Part shown: positions 43,466 through 52,756 of the stretch, piece after piece | How the letters are laid out: each line of letters begins with the position of its first letter | How positions within the stretch are numbered: position 1 is the stretch's first letter | Origin: Ketogulonicigenium vulgare WSH-001 | GTDB taxonomy: Bacteria; Pseudomonadota; Alphaproteobacteria; Rhodobacterales; Rhodobacteraceae | Length of the DNA stretch: 64,000 bases | Reading direction: 5' to 3' | NCBI RefSeq assembly: GCF_000223375.1 | Contig: NC_017385.1 | Coordinates: 124,001-188,000 of the forward strand | Position numbers and translations under genes: made by a program | The notes under the pieces: generated by a model | Seen by the model: the letters and a program-made list of their open reading frames with translations, nothing else | The model's database searches: none | What the model was told of the DNA's origin: nothing

Positions 43466-44479
43466 ATGTTGCTTTCGGTCAAAGATCTGAAAATCCACTA
43501 TCAATCCCCGCGCGGCACCGTGCAGGCCGTCGACGGCATCAGCTTTGACGTGCCCGAGGGCAAGGTCGTCGGCGTCGTGGGCGAGTCTGGCTGCGGCAAG
43601 ACAACCGCCGTGCGAGCCCTGACCCGCGTCATGCCCTCGGTCGCGAAATTTGCCGGCGGCGAGGTGCTGTTTGACGGCAAGGATCTGTTGTCCTTGTCCG
43701 AATCCCAGATGAACGCGCTGCGCTGGCGCGATATTTCCTATATCCCGCAAAGCGCGATGAACGCGCTTGATCCCGTCTGGCGCGTCGGCGATCAGATCAT
43801 CGAAGTGCTGGTGAAACGCGGCGGCATGAAAAAGCCCGCCGCGCGCACCCGCGCCGAAGAGCTGTTCGCGATGGTCGGGCTGGAACGCAAACGCCTGCGC
43901 GACTACCCCCACCAGTTTTCCGGCGGGATGCGGCAACGCGCCTCGATCGCGCTGGCGCTGGCGCTGAACCCGCGCCTTGTCATCGCGGACGAGCCGGTGA
44001 CCGCGCTTGATGTGATCATCCAACGCCAGGTGCTGGACACATTCCTGCGCCTGCAACGCGAGACCGGGATCTCCGTCGTGATGGTCACGCATGATATCTC
44101 GGTCGTGGCCTATGTCTGCGATTATGTCGTCGTGATGTATGCGGGAAAGGTCGTCGAAAAGGGCCCCGTGCGCGACGTGCTGACCCAGCCGTCCCATGCC
44201 TATACGATCGGCCTTTATAACGCTTTCCCCGAGCTGTCCGAGGATGCCGCGCGCGAGCTATCCCCGATCGAGGGCGGCCCGCCCTTGCTGCTGAACCCGC
44301 CGACGGGCTGCCGCTTTCGCGCGCGCTGCCCCTTTGCCCTGCCCGTCTGCGCCCAGGAGCCACCCGAAGTGCAGGTCGGCGCGGGCCACACCGCCATGTG
44401 CCACCGCGCGCATGAGGCCGAAGCGCTGCGCGCCGCCGCGCGCGATCCGAAAATCTGGCAGGGAGTTGTCACACAATGA
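43466..44479 (+). CDS. ABC transporter ATP-binding protein (DppD type), second importer
   Basis: 337 aa. Walker A GESGCGKT, signature FSGGMRQR, Walker B LVIADEPVTALD, H-loop MVTHDI. The C-terminal oligopeptide/dipeptide extension has the conserved cysteines (TGCRFRARCPFALPVC), which the ATPases of the first importer lack. ATGA overlap with its partner. Confidence 0.9.
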   Translation: MLLSVKDLKIHYQSPRGTVQAVDGISFDVPEGKVVGVVGESGCGKTTAVRALTRVMPSVAKFAGGEVLFDGKDLLSLSESQMNALRWRDISYIPQSAMNALDPVWRVGDQIIEVLVKRGGMKKPAARTRAEELFAMVGLERKRLRDYPHQFSGGMRQRASIALALALNPRLVIADEPVTALDVIIQRQVLDTFLRLQRETGISVVMVTHDISVVAYVCDYVVVMYAGKVVEKGPVRDVLTQPSHAYTIGLYNAFPELSEDAARELSPIEGGPPLLLNPPTGCRFRARCPFALPVCAQEPPEVQVGAGHTAMCHRAHEAEALRAAARDPKIWQGVVTQ

Positions 44480-45489
44480 CCACCCAATCCGACACGCTGG
44501 TCTCGGTCGAGAACGTCTCGAAAAGCTTTACCCTCAGCCGTTCTTTGTCCGACGTGTTCAATGGCCGCCACCCCAAAGTTGATGCGGTCTCCGAGATCAG
44601 CTTTACCCTAAAGCGCGGCGAAACCATTGGGATCGTGGGCGAATCCGGCTGTGGCAAGACCACGCTGGGGCGCATGCTGCTGAAACTGATCACGCCCACG
44701 GGCGGCGCGATCCGCTTTGACGGGGCGGATATCAATGCGCTATCGGGCGAATCCGAACTGGCCTTTCGGCGCCGCGCGCAATTGGTGTTCCAGAACCCGT
44801 TCGATGCGCTGAACCCGCATTTCACCATTCGCCGCAGCCTGTACGAACCGCTGCTGAACACCCGCGTCCCCGCCGCCGAACACGACCGCATGGTGGGCGA
44901 GGCGATGGTGCGCGTGCAGCTTGACCGCATGTTGCACTTGCTCGACAGCTATCCGCACCAACTGTCGGGCGGGCAGTTGCAGCGCGTGGTGCTGGCGCGG
45001 GCGCTGGTGCTGCAACCCGATTTCATCGTCGCGGACGAGCCGGTCTCGATGCTCGACGTGTCGGTGCGCGCCGGGATCTTGAACGTGCTGCGCGAGGTGC
45101 GTGACACGATGGGCCTTGCCGCCGTTTTCATCAGCCATGACCTCGCCCTTGTGCGCTATGTGTGCGAGCGGACGATCACCATGTATCTGGGCGCGGTGGT
45201 CGAAGACGGCCCGACCAAAGATGTCATCGCGCACCCGCTGCACCCCTATACCCGCGCATTGGTGCAGGCTGTGCCAGTGCCCAATGTCGATCAGTCGCAT
45301 GATCCGCTGCCGTTGATCGGCGCGATGCCTGATGCGCGCAATCCGCCCGCGGGCTGCCGCTTTTCCGACCGTTGCCCGCTGGCCGATGATGGCTGCCGCG
45401 CGGCCCGGCCCCCCTTGCGACCTGTCGGCCCCGGCCGCCGCGTCGCCTGTTTCAAAGTGCCCGCATTCACGACAGCACAGGTGCAGTAA
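44476..45489 (+). CDS. ABC transporter ATP-binding protein (DppF type), second importer
   Basis: 337 aa. Walker A GESGCGKTT, signature LSGGQLQR, Walker B FIVADEPVSMLD, H-loop FISHDL, and the C-terminal cysteine cluster AGCRFSDRCPLADDGC. The stop overlaps the start of hyuB (TAATG), so import and cyclic-amide hydrolysis are translationally coupled. Confidence 0.9.
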   Translation: MTTQSDTLVSVENVSKSFTLSRSLSDVFNGRHPKVDAVSEISFTLKRGETIGIVGESGCGKTTLGRMLLKLITPTGGAIRFDGADINALSGESELAFRRRAQLVFQNPFDALNPHFTIRRSLYEPLLNTRVPAAEHDRMVGEAMVRVQLDRMLHLLDSYPHQLSGGQLQRVVLARALVLQPDFIVADEPVSMLDVSVRAGILNVLREVRDTMGLAAVFISHDLALVRYVCERTITMYLGAVVEDGPTKDVIAHPLHPYTRALVQAVPVPNVDQSHDPLPLIGAMPDARNPPAGCRFSDRCPLADDGCRAARPPLRPVGPGRRVACFKVPAFTTAQVQ

Positions 45490-47312
45490 TGACAGACCAA
45501 CACACGCTGATTGATATCGACGTGCCTGCGGGCACCTGCGATCCCATCACGCTGGAAATCGTGCGCGGCGCGATTGTCGCGACGCAAAAAGAGATGGAGG
45601 CGCTGATCGAGCGTACCGCCATTTCCGCCTTCATTCGCGAGAAGAAGGACTTCTACACTGCGCTGTTCGATGACAAGGGCAAGATGGCCGTGGGCTCGAT
45701 GGTGCCGATCTTTGGCGATCTGACGACGCCGGTGATCGAGAAATTCCCCCGCGCCTCGATGCGTCCGGGCGATCTTTACTGGTATAATGACTGCTATGGA
45801 TCAAAGGGCGCGGTGACACATTCGAATGACCAAGTGCTGCTGGCACCGGTCTTTCACGACAACCGGCTGTGCGCCTTTGTCATGTGTTGGGCGCATTTTG
45901 CCGATATCGGCGGCATTTACCCGGGCTCGATCTCGCCCGATGCGACCTCGATCTATCAAGAGGGGATCATCGTCCCCCCGACCAAACTGGTCGATGCAGG
46001 CGTCGTGAACGAGATGGCGCTGGCGATTTTTCACCGCAATTCGCGCTTTCCGGCGCAATCCGAGGGCGATCTGTCGGCACTGATGGCCGCCGTAGCGCTG
46101 GGATCGGTGCGCGTGGCCGAGATTGTCGCCCTGCGCGGCGCGGATGTGGTGCAGGACGCGCTGGCGCAGCTGCTGGAGCGTAACCGCCTGATGGTGCGCG
46201 GTAAACTGGCCGAGACCTTTGACTACGGCACGTATAAATTCACCGATAGTATCGACACCGATGGCCACGGCAACGGTCCCTTCCGCATCACCTTCAGCCT
46301 GACGCGCGAGCGGGACGCGGACGGCGCGGATATCTTTACCTTTGATGCCTCTGAAAGTGATGATCAGGCCCCCGGCCCCGTCAATCTGCTGATGAACAAG
46401 GGCGTTCCGGGCATGGCCTTGGGGCTTTATTATCTTGGCGGCGATCCCTCGCAGGTCTGTAACGCGGGCGGGCCGCTGTCACTGGACAATGTGATCTATC
46501 GCGAGGGGTCCATCGTGCAGCCGCGCTTTCCTGCGCCTTTGGGGATGCGCGGCCTGACGATGATGCGCACGCTGGCGGTGATCAACGGGCTGGTGAATGT
46601 GGCAGGGGGCGGTGCACCCGCCTCGCATTCTGCCTATGTGATCAATATCATGCGCGGCACCTATACCAATCCGGCAGGGGAATCCGAGCCGTTCTTGCTG
46701 GCCGATGGCATCGGCGTCGGCTATGGCGCGCGCCCCAATGCCGATGGCATTGATGCGGTCTATTTCGTCGCGCAGGAAAACTATCCGGTCGAGTTTTTGG
46801 AAATGGGCTATCCGGTGCGCCTGTTGCGCTATGGCGTGCTGCCTGACAGCGGCGGCCCCGGCAAATTTCGCGGCGGCGTCGGCATTGTGCGCGAATACGA
46901 GATCCTTGCCGACGAGGCGCAAATCGCCATCCGCATCGACGGCGTGCAGAACCCGCCATGGGGCATCGGCGGCGGCATGAGCGGCGGCGTCGGCGCTGCA
47001 ACCGTCAACCCCGGCCAAGCGAACGAGCGTAAACTGCCGCCCCTGTCCGAGGGCACAAAGCTGCATTACGGCGATATTTTGCGGATCGAGACCGGCGGTG
47101 GCGGCGGCTATGGCCACCCGCATGACCGCGCCCCCGCAGATGTGCTCGAGGATGTGTTGGGCGGTTTCGTCACGGCTGAGGCTGCCGAAAAATACTATGG
47201 CGTGAAAATCACCGATGATGCGGTGGATGATGCTGCAACCGCCGCCCTACGCGCGATGCGTCCCGCCACACGTGCCTTCCACCGTAAGGAATATCTTGAT
47301 GAACTCGTCTGA
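45489..47312 (+). CDS. hyuB: Hydantoinase/oxoprolinase family protein, subunit B (copy 2)
   Basis: 607 aa. HyuB motifs: YNDCYGSKGAVTHSNDQV, HFADIGGIYPGSISPDATSI, PDSGGPGKFRGGVGI and GGGGGYGHPHDRAP. It is about 60 residues longer than copy 1, with a C-terminal extension after FVTAEAAEKYYGV. Gene order here is B then A, the reverse of copy 1. It overlaps hyuA by 14 bases. Confidence 0.87.
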   Translation: MTDQHTLIDIDVPAGTCDPITLEIVRGAIVATQKEMEALIERTAISAFIREKKDFYTALFDDKGKMAVGSMVPIFGDLTTPVIEKFPRASMRPGDLYWYNDCYGSKGAVTHSNDQVLLAPVFHDNRLCAFVMCWAHFADIGGIYPGSISPDATSIYQEGIIVPPTKLVDAGVVNEMALAIFHRNSRFPAQSEGDLSALMAAVALGSVRVAEIVALRGADVVQDALAQLLERNRLMVRGKLAETFDYGTYKFTDSIDTDGHGNGPFRITFSLTRERDADGADIFTFDASESDDQAPGPVNLLMNKGVPGMALGLYYLGGDPSQVCNAGGPLSLDNVIYREGSIVQPRFPAPLGMRGLTMMRTLAVINGLVNVAGGGAPASHSAYVINIMRGTYTNPAGESEPFLLADGIGVGYGARPNADGIDAVYFVAQENYPVEFLEMGYPVRLLRYGVLPDSGGPGKFRGGVGIVREYEILADEAQIAIRIDGVQNPPWGIGGGMSGGVGAATVNPGQANERKLPPLSEGTKLHYGDILRIETGGGGGYGHPHDRAPADVLEDVLGGFVTAEAAEKYYGVKITDDAVDDAATAALRAMRPATRAFHRKEYLDELV

Positions 47313-49332
47313 TCTGGCGACTGATTACACCGTTGCTGTCGATATTGGCGGCACGTTTACCGATATCTCGCTGTTGAACCGCGTGACCGGCCAGCGCTGG
47401 CGCGCCAAAACCCCATCCGTGCCGAGCGATCCATCCGAGGCGTTTTTGCGCGGCATCACCATCGCGCTGGAACAGGCGGGCGCGCCTGCCGCGGCGCTGG
47501 GGCGCGTGCTGCATGGCACCACGGTTGCGACCAATATGATCCTGGAAGGCAAAGGCGCGCCGATTGCTTTTCTGACCACCGAAGGGTTCCGCCATGTCCT
47601 TGCCATCGGACGGCAGGATATCCCGCGCAAGGCGAACCTTTATACATGGGTAAAGCCCAAGCCCCCGGTCCCCGCCTCGCGCATTTTCGAGGTGCGCGAG
47701 CGGCTGGCCCCCGGCGGCGATGTGTTGGTCGCGCTTGACGAAGAAACGGTCGTTGCGGCGGCCCGCGCTATCGCAAAGCTGCCGGTGCAGGCGGTCGGCG
47801 TCTCGTTGTTGCACGCTTTTGCAAACCCCGCGCATGAACGCCGCGTGGCCGAGATCCTGCGCGAACATCTGCCCGATCTTTACATCACCATCTCATCCGA
47901 TGTGCTGCCGGTGGTGCGCGAATATGAACGCGGTCTGACCACGGTGCTGAACGCCAGCGTCATGCCGGGCGTCACCACCTATATCGCGCGGCTGGAAGAC
48001 CGCCTGACCAGCGCCAATGCGCCCGCGCCGCTGATGCTGATGCAATCAAACGGCGGCATTGCGGGCGCTGCGAAAATCCGCACCGCTCCCGCGCTGACCG
48101 CGCTTTCTGGTCCCGCCGCAGGTGTGGTCGGTGCGCGCGTCATGGCCGAGGCTTGCGGCATTCGCGATATCATTACCTGTGATATCGGCGGCACGTCTGC
48201 CGATATCTGCCTGATCAAAGATGGCCATATCGGTCTGACACAATCGGGCGCGGTGGGCGATTGGCCGCTGGCGCTGCCGATTGTCGATATGATCACCATC
48301 GGCGCGGGCGGCGGATCTATTGCCAAGGTCGATGCCGGTCGCCTCTCGGTCGGGCCGCAGTCAGCGGGCGCACGCCCCGGCCCTGCCGGTTACGGCCACG
48401 GCGGCACGCTGCCGACTGTCACCGATGCGCATATCGTGCTGGGCCATCTGCCCGCGAGCCTGCTGGGCGGCACGATGCATCTGGATCGCGAGGCGGCACA
48501 GCGCGTCATCCGCGACAGCGTCGCGACCCCCTTGGGCCTGTCGATGGAGCAAGCCGCGCGCGGCATTCTGACCATTGCCGACAATAATATGGTCGGCGCG
48601 ATGCGCGTCATCTCGGTCGAGCGTGGCCATGATCCGCGCAGCTTTGCCCTTGTGCCCTTTGGCGGCGCGGGGCCGCTGCATGGCTGTTCGCTGGCGGAAA
48701 CGCTGGGCACCGATACGGTGGTCATCCCGCCCTCGCCCGGTGTGCTTTGTGCCGATGGGCTGATGGTCGCGGATCTGAAGTCCGAATTCTCGCGCGCGCT
48801 TGGCCGCCCCGGCGCGGTCGATCCGGCGGAATGCGATCCGATCATAGCGGAACTTTCGGCGCAGGCCGATGCCTGGTTTGCCACTGAGAACGTCGCGCCA
48901 GACCTGCGCAACGCACGCACGGTCGCGCTGATGCGGTTCAAGGGCCAAGGCGGCGAGATCGCCGTGCCCTATACATCCGACGGCAAGGTGACCGAGGCGG
49001 CCTTTATCGCCGCCCATACCGAAATGTATGGCTTTGCCCTGCAAGCGCCGGTGGAGCTGGTGACCCTGCGCGTCGAATGCACTGGCACCACGATCCAGCC
49101 CCCCGAAAGCCTGCTGCCCGCAGGCACCGAGGTGCCGGTCGACCAACTTTCCCCCGTCTGGATCGACGGGGCCGAGGTTCAGGTGCCGGTGATCTCGCGC
49201 ACGCGCCTTGGCGCAGGTGCGGTATTTGACGGCCCCGCCATCCTGACGCAACTTGACACGACGACCTATGTCAAACCCGGCTGGCGCGGCACAGTGGACG
49301 CCAGCGGTGCGCTGATTTTAAGGAAAGCCTGA
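47299..49332 (+). CDS. hyuA: Hydantoinase/oxoprolinase family protein, subunit A (copy 2)
   Basis: 677 aa. Motifs: VDIGGTFTDISLLN, LHGTTVATNMILEGKGAP, CDIGGTSADICLIKDG. The start MNSSDLATDYT at 47299 is supported by AAGGA 9 bases upstream; a longer frame runs back inside hyuB. It differs substantially from copy 1 in the spacing and surroundings of these motifs, so the pairs look like separate lineages and not a recent duplication. Confidence 0.88.
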   Translation: MNSSDLATDYTVAVDIGGTFTDISLLNRVTGQRWRAKTPSVPSDPSEAFLRGITIALEQAGAPAAALGRVLHGTTVATNMILEGKGAPIAFLTTEGFRHVLAIGRQDIPRKANLYTWVKPKPPVPASRIFEVRERLAPGGDVLVALDEETVVAAARAIAKLPVQAVGVSLLHAFANPAHERRVAEILREHLPDLYITISSDVLPVVREYERGLTTVLNASVMPGVTTYIARLEDRLTSANAPAPLMLMQSNGGIAGAAKIRTAPALTALSGPAAGVVGARVMAEACGIRDIITCDIGGTSADICLIKDGHIGLTQSGAVGDWPLALPIVDMITIGAGGGSIAKVDAGRLSVGPQSAGARPGPAGYGHGGTLPTVTDAHIVLGHLPASLLGGTMHLDREAAQRVIRDSVATPLGLSMEQAARGILTIADNNMVGAMRVISVERGHDPRSFALVPFGGAGPLHGCSLAETLGTDTVVIPPSPGVLCADGLMVADLKSEFSRALGRPGAVDPAECDPIIAELSAQADAWFATENVAPDLRNARTVALMRFKGQGGEIAVPYTSDGKVTEAAFIAAHTEMYGFALQAPVELVTLRVECTGTTIQPPESLLPAGTEVPVDQLSPVWIDGAEVQVPVISRTRLGAGAVFDGPAILTQLDTTTYVKPGWRGTVDASGALILRKA

Positions 49333-50678
49333 TGGATAAGATTTTCGACTATATCGATGCGCGCGAGGCAGAATATGTCACGCGGGTGATGGATTACGTG
49401 CGTCACCCTTCGATCAGCGCGCATAATATCGGCATCCGCCATGTCGCGGGGCTGCTGGTCGATATGCTGGACGGGCTCGGCTTTCAGACCCAATTGATCG
49501 AGACAGCGGGCCATCCCTTTGTATTCGGGGAGTATCTTGTCGATCCCAGCCTGCCGACCGTGCTGCTTTACGGCCATTACGATGTGCAGCCGCCCGACCC
49601 GCTAGAGAAATGGATCTCGCCGCCCTTTGAACCCACGATCCGCGACGGTCGCATCTGGGCGCGCGGGATCGGCGATAACAAAGGCCAGCATTTCGCGCAG
49701 CTAATGGGGATCGAGGCGCTGCTCGCGGTCACCGGCACCCTGCCGTGCAATGTGAAATTCCTGCTAGAGGGCGAGGAAGAAATCGGCTCGCCCCAGATCG
49801 CGGATTTCGTGGCCGCGCACCGCGAGATGCTGGCCTGCGACCTCGTGATCACATCGGACGGGCCACTACATGATACCGGCCTGCCGCAGGTCACTTACGG
49901 CGTGCGCGGCATGGCCAGTTTCGAGCTGCGGGCAAAGACCGCCGACCGCGACAGCCATTCGGGCAATTACGGCGGCACCATGCCGAACGCCGTCTGGACA
50001 CTGGTGAACCTGCTGGCCACGATGAAAACGCCAGATGGCGAGATCACCATCGCGGGCCTGCACGATCCGATCATCCCCGCCACCAATGCCGAGCGCGCCG
50101 CCGTGGGCGCGCTGCCGCTGGATGTCGATGGCTTTATGGCGGAACTCGGCCTCAAGCATCTGGACGCCCCCGCCAATGTGCCGTTCTATGACCGGCTGAT
50201 GTTCCGCCCGACCCTGACGATCAACGGGCTGCATGGCGGCTACGGCGGCGAGGGCACGAAATCGGTGATCCCCAGCGAAGCCTTTGCCAAATGCGATATC
50301 CGTCTGGTCGAGGCGATGACCCCCGATCAGGTCTTTGATTGCGTGCGTGCCCATGTGGCGATCCATGCGCCCGATGTCGAATTCATCGCGCATGGCGGCA
50401 TGTTGCCGTCGAAGACTTCGCTGGAAAGCCCCTATGCCCGCGCCATCACCGATGGTATCCGCGCGGCGCGTGGCGTGGAACCGCTGCATATTCCCAGCGC
50501 GGGCGGCAGCCTGCCCGATTACGTTTTTACCAAGATCCTCGGCGTTCCGGCCTTTGTCGTGCCCTATGCGAACCATGACGAGGCGAACCACGCGCCGAAC
50601 GAGAACCTGAAACTGGATCTGTTCCACGCCGGTATCCGCACCGGGGCCGCGATGCTGACGAAGATCGGCGGGCAATGA
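49332..50678 (+). CDS. M20-family peptidase, dipeptidase/carnosinase-like
   Basis: 448 aa. Motifs: LYGHYDVQPPDPLEKW (His), ARGIGDNKGQHFAQ (Asp), LEGEEEIGSPQ (Glu pair), VITSDGPLHD (Asp), and YANHDEANHAPNEN near the C-terminus (His). It is of the longer M20 type that hydrolyses dipeptides or N-acyl peptides. It starts within the hyuA stop (TGATG). Last gene of the operon 39828-50678. Confidence 0.87.
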   Translation: MDKIFDYIDAREAEYVTRVMDYVRHPSISAHNIGIRHVAGLLVDMLDGLGFQTQLIETAGHPFVFGEYLVDPSLPTVLLYGHYDVQPPDPLEKWISPPFEPTIRDGRIWARGIGDNKGQHFAQLMGIEALLAVTGTLPCNVKFLLEGEEEIGSPQIADFVAAHREMLACDLVITSDGPLHDTGLPQVTYGVRGMASFELRAKTADRDSHSGNYGGTMPNAVWTLVNLLATMKTPDGEITIAGLHDPIIPATNAERAAVGALPLDVDGFMAELGLKHLDAPANVPFYDRLMFRPTLTINGLHGGYGGEGTKSVIPSEAFAKCDIRLVEAMTPDQVFDCVRAHVAIHAPDVEFIAHGGMLPSKTSLESPYARAITDGIRAARGVEPLHIPSAGGSLPDYVFTKILGVPAFVVPYANHDEANHAPNENLKLDLFHAGIRTGAAMLTKIGGQ

Positions 50679-50703
50679 AAAAGGCGCCCCGCAAGGGGCG
50701 CCC
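50678..50703 (-). terminator. Terminator of the proXWV operon
   Basis: The 8-bp perfect stem GGCGCCCC / GGGGCGCC (50683-50690 with 50695-50702) surrounds GCAA. Read on the minus strand it is followed by CTTTTTC, so the U tract serves proV. On the plus strand the hairpin lacks a U tract but still ends the M20 gene. Confidence 0.75.
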
Positions 50704-50708
50704 CATCT

Positions 50709-51773
50709 TCAGGCGCTGCGCACCAGCATACCATGCATAATATCGTCCATATTGACGATGCCGCGCGGCTGGCCGTTGCGGCCCAGCACCGTGGCAAAGC
50801 TTTCGGGCGCGGGCAAAAGCAGCAGCGCCGCCTCCTCTAGCGTCGTATTGCCGGGCAGTTGCAATTGCGGCCAGTCGCGCTCTGCGGGCTTTGGCTTTAG
50901 CACCGACCGCAAGCGGATCACCCGGCCGCGGTTCACCTCGCGCACAAAGGCGTTCACGTAATCATTCGCGGGGTGCAGGACGATCTCCTCGCCCTTGCCC
51001 TGCTGCGAGACCTCGCCCGCGCGCAAGATGACGATTTTGTCGCCAAGGCGCAGGGCTTCGTCCAGATCGTGGGTGATAAAGACGATGGTCTTTGACACTT
51101 CCTTTTGGATATCCAGCAGCACCGATTGCATATCGACGCGGATCAGCGGATCAAGGGCAGAGAACGCCTCGTCCATCAGCAGGATCGGCGCGTCATTCGT
51201 CAGCGCCCGCGCAAGGCCGACGCGCTGCTGCATCCCGCCCGAAAGTTGCGAGGGATAGCGATCCTCGTAGCCCTTCAGGCCGACGCGCTCGATCCAGTGG
51301 CGGGCGCGGGCGATACTATCGGCGCGCTTTATCCCCTGAATATCCAGACCATAGATCGCATTATCCATCACCGTGCGATGCGGCAGCAGCGCAAAGTTCT
51401 GGAACACCATCGCCGTCTTGTTGCGGCGAAAGACGCGCAGCTCGGACGGGGTCATCTTGGCCACGTCCTGCCCGTCGATCAGCACCTCGCCCGCGGTCGG
51501 CATGATCAGCCCGTTCAGATGGCGCAGCAGCGTCGATTTACCCGACCCCGACAGCCCCATAATGACCGAGATCTTGCCCGCGGGCAGATCGGTATTGATA
51601 TCGCGCAGGCCCAGCGAGTGGCGATGCTTTTGGTTCAGCTCGGCCTTGGTCATGCCATCTTTGACCTTTTCGACATGCTTTGCAGCATCGGGGCCAAAGA
51701 TTTTATACAGGTTGCGGATCGAAATGCCCGGCGTCAGTTCTTCGTCGTCGGGCGCTAAAAACTGGTCACTCAT
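50709..51773 (-). CDS. proV: Glycine betaine/proline-type ABC transporter ATP-binding protein
   Basis: 354 aa. The N-terminal extension IRNLYKIFGPDAAKHVEKVK is characteristic of ProV/OpuAA. Walker A is GLSGSGKS, signature LSGGMQQR, Walker B ILLMDEAFSALD, H-loop FITHDLDEAL. The C-terminus has only a partial CBS-like region (VLGRNGQPRGIVNMDDIMHG), shorter than the ~400 aa of E. coli ProV. The start at 51773 overlaps the end of proW by 8 bases. Confidence 0.9.
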   Translation of the reverse strand: MSDQFLAPDDEELTPGISIRNLYKIFGPDAAKHVEKVKDGMTKAELNQKHRHSLGLRDINTDLPAGKISVIMGLSGSGKSTLLRHLNGLIMPTAGEVLIDGQDVAKMTPSELRVFRRNKTAMVFQNFALLPHRTVMDNAIYGLDIQGIKRADSIARARHWIERVGLKGYEDRYPSQLSGGMQQRVGLARALTNDAPILLMDEAFSALDPLIRVDMQSVLLDIQKEVSKTIVFITHDLDEALRLGDKIVILRAGEVSQQGKGEEIVLHPANDYVNAFVREVNRGRVIRLRSVLKPKPAERDWPQLQLPGNTTLEEAALLLLPAPESFATVLGRNGQPRGIVNMDDIMHGMLVRSA

Positions 51774-52677
51774 CGCTGACCTCCTTATGCCGTTGCAGAC
51801 GTTTGCCATAGGCCTGGCTGGCGCGGTCGAATGTGATTGCAATCGCCACCAGCGCGAAACCGTTCAGGAAACCGATGGTAAAGAACTGGTTGTTGATCGC
51901 CTGCAGCACATTGCGCCCCAGACCGCCAACACCCACCATCGAGGCGACAACCACCATCGACAGCGCCATCATGATCGTCTGGTTCACACCCGTCATCAGC
52001 GTCGGCAGTGCCAGCGGCAGCTGCACATTCCACAGCTTTTGCCGCTCGGACGAGCCAAAGGCATCTGCCGCCTCGATCGCCTCGCGGTCGACAAGGCGAA
52101 TGCCGAGGTTGGTCAGACGGATCATCGGCGGCATGGCATAGATCACCACCGCGATCATCCCCGGCACCTTGCCAATGCCGAAAATCACCACGACCGGGAT
52201 CAGATAGACAAAGCTGGGCATGGTCTGCATCACATCCAACACAGGGGTGATGATGCGCTGCGCGCGATCGGATCGGGCCGTCAAAATGCCAATCGGCAGG
52301 CCAATGATGACCGCGACCAGGGTGCAAACCGTCACCATGGACAGGGTGATCATCGAATCATTCCACAGGCCGAACCAGCCAATGCCGATCAAGGCAACGC
52401 CTGCGCCTGCCGTGATTTTCCACGACCGGGACGTGCCCCAAGTGATGCCCACCAGCACCAAAAACACCACGATCCAAGGTGTGTTGACGAACAGACCCTC
52501 AAGCGTGTTCAAAAAGCTTTGCACCGGCGCTGTCGCCGCGTCGATATAACTGGATGCGCCGCGCACCATATCGCGAAAGCCGGTGTCGATTGTGCGGCGC
52601 ATCGCGCGCATGGCGCTGCCGCTCATTTCCGGAGCGCCGCAGAGGAAATCGGGCAAACCCCAACAGGACGAAGCCAT
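51766..52677 (-). CDS. proW: Glycine betaine/proline-type ABC transporter permease
   Basis: 303 aa with about six membrane helices and the ProW loop region GIRLVDREAIEAADAFGSSE. The motif MQTMPSFVYLIPVVVIFGIG is characteristic of this family. The ATG is followed by MASSCWGLPDFLCGAPEM, and an AGGAGAAG ribosome site lies just upstream. Confidence 0.9.
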   Translation of the reverse strand: MASSCWGLPDFLCGAPEMSGSAMRAMRRTIDTGFRDMVRGASSYIDAATAPVQSFLNTLEGLFVNTPWIVVFLVLVGITWGTSRSWKITAGAGVALIGIGWFGLWNDSMITLSMVTVCTLVAVIIGLPIGILTARSDRAQRIITPVLDVMQTMPSFVYLIPVVVIFGIGKVPGMIAVVIYAMPPMIRLTNLGIRLVDREAIEAADAFGSSERQKLWNVQLPLALPTLMTGVNQTIMMALSMVVVASMVGVGGLGRNVLQAINNQFFTIGFLNGFALVAIAITFDRASQAYGKRLQRHKEVSDE

Positions 52678-52710
52678 AACTTCTCCTTTTCTGTGTTATG
52701 AAAACACAAA

Positions 52711-52734
52711 CTGCCCGGCCCTTTGGCCGGACAG
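52711..52734 (-). terminator. Hairpin between proX and proW (attenuating/processing)
   Basis: A 10-bp stem pairs 52711-52720 with 52725-52734 (one wobble), loop CTTT. In the direction of transcription a T-rich stretch and a second small hairpin (TGTGTT / AACACA) follow. It probably sets binding protein above permease expression. Confidence 0.65.
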
Positions 52735-52756
52735 AATGCAGTGATCTGTCAGGTGA

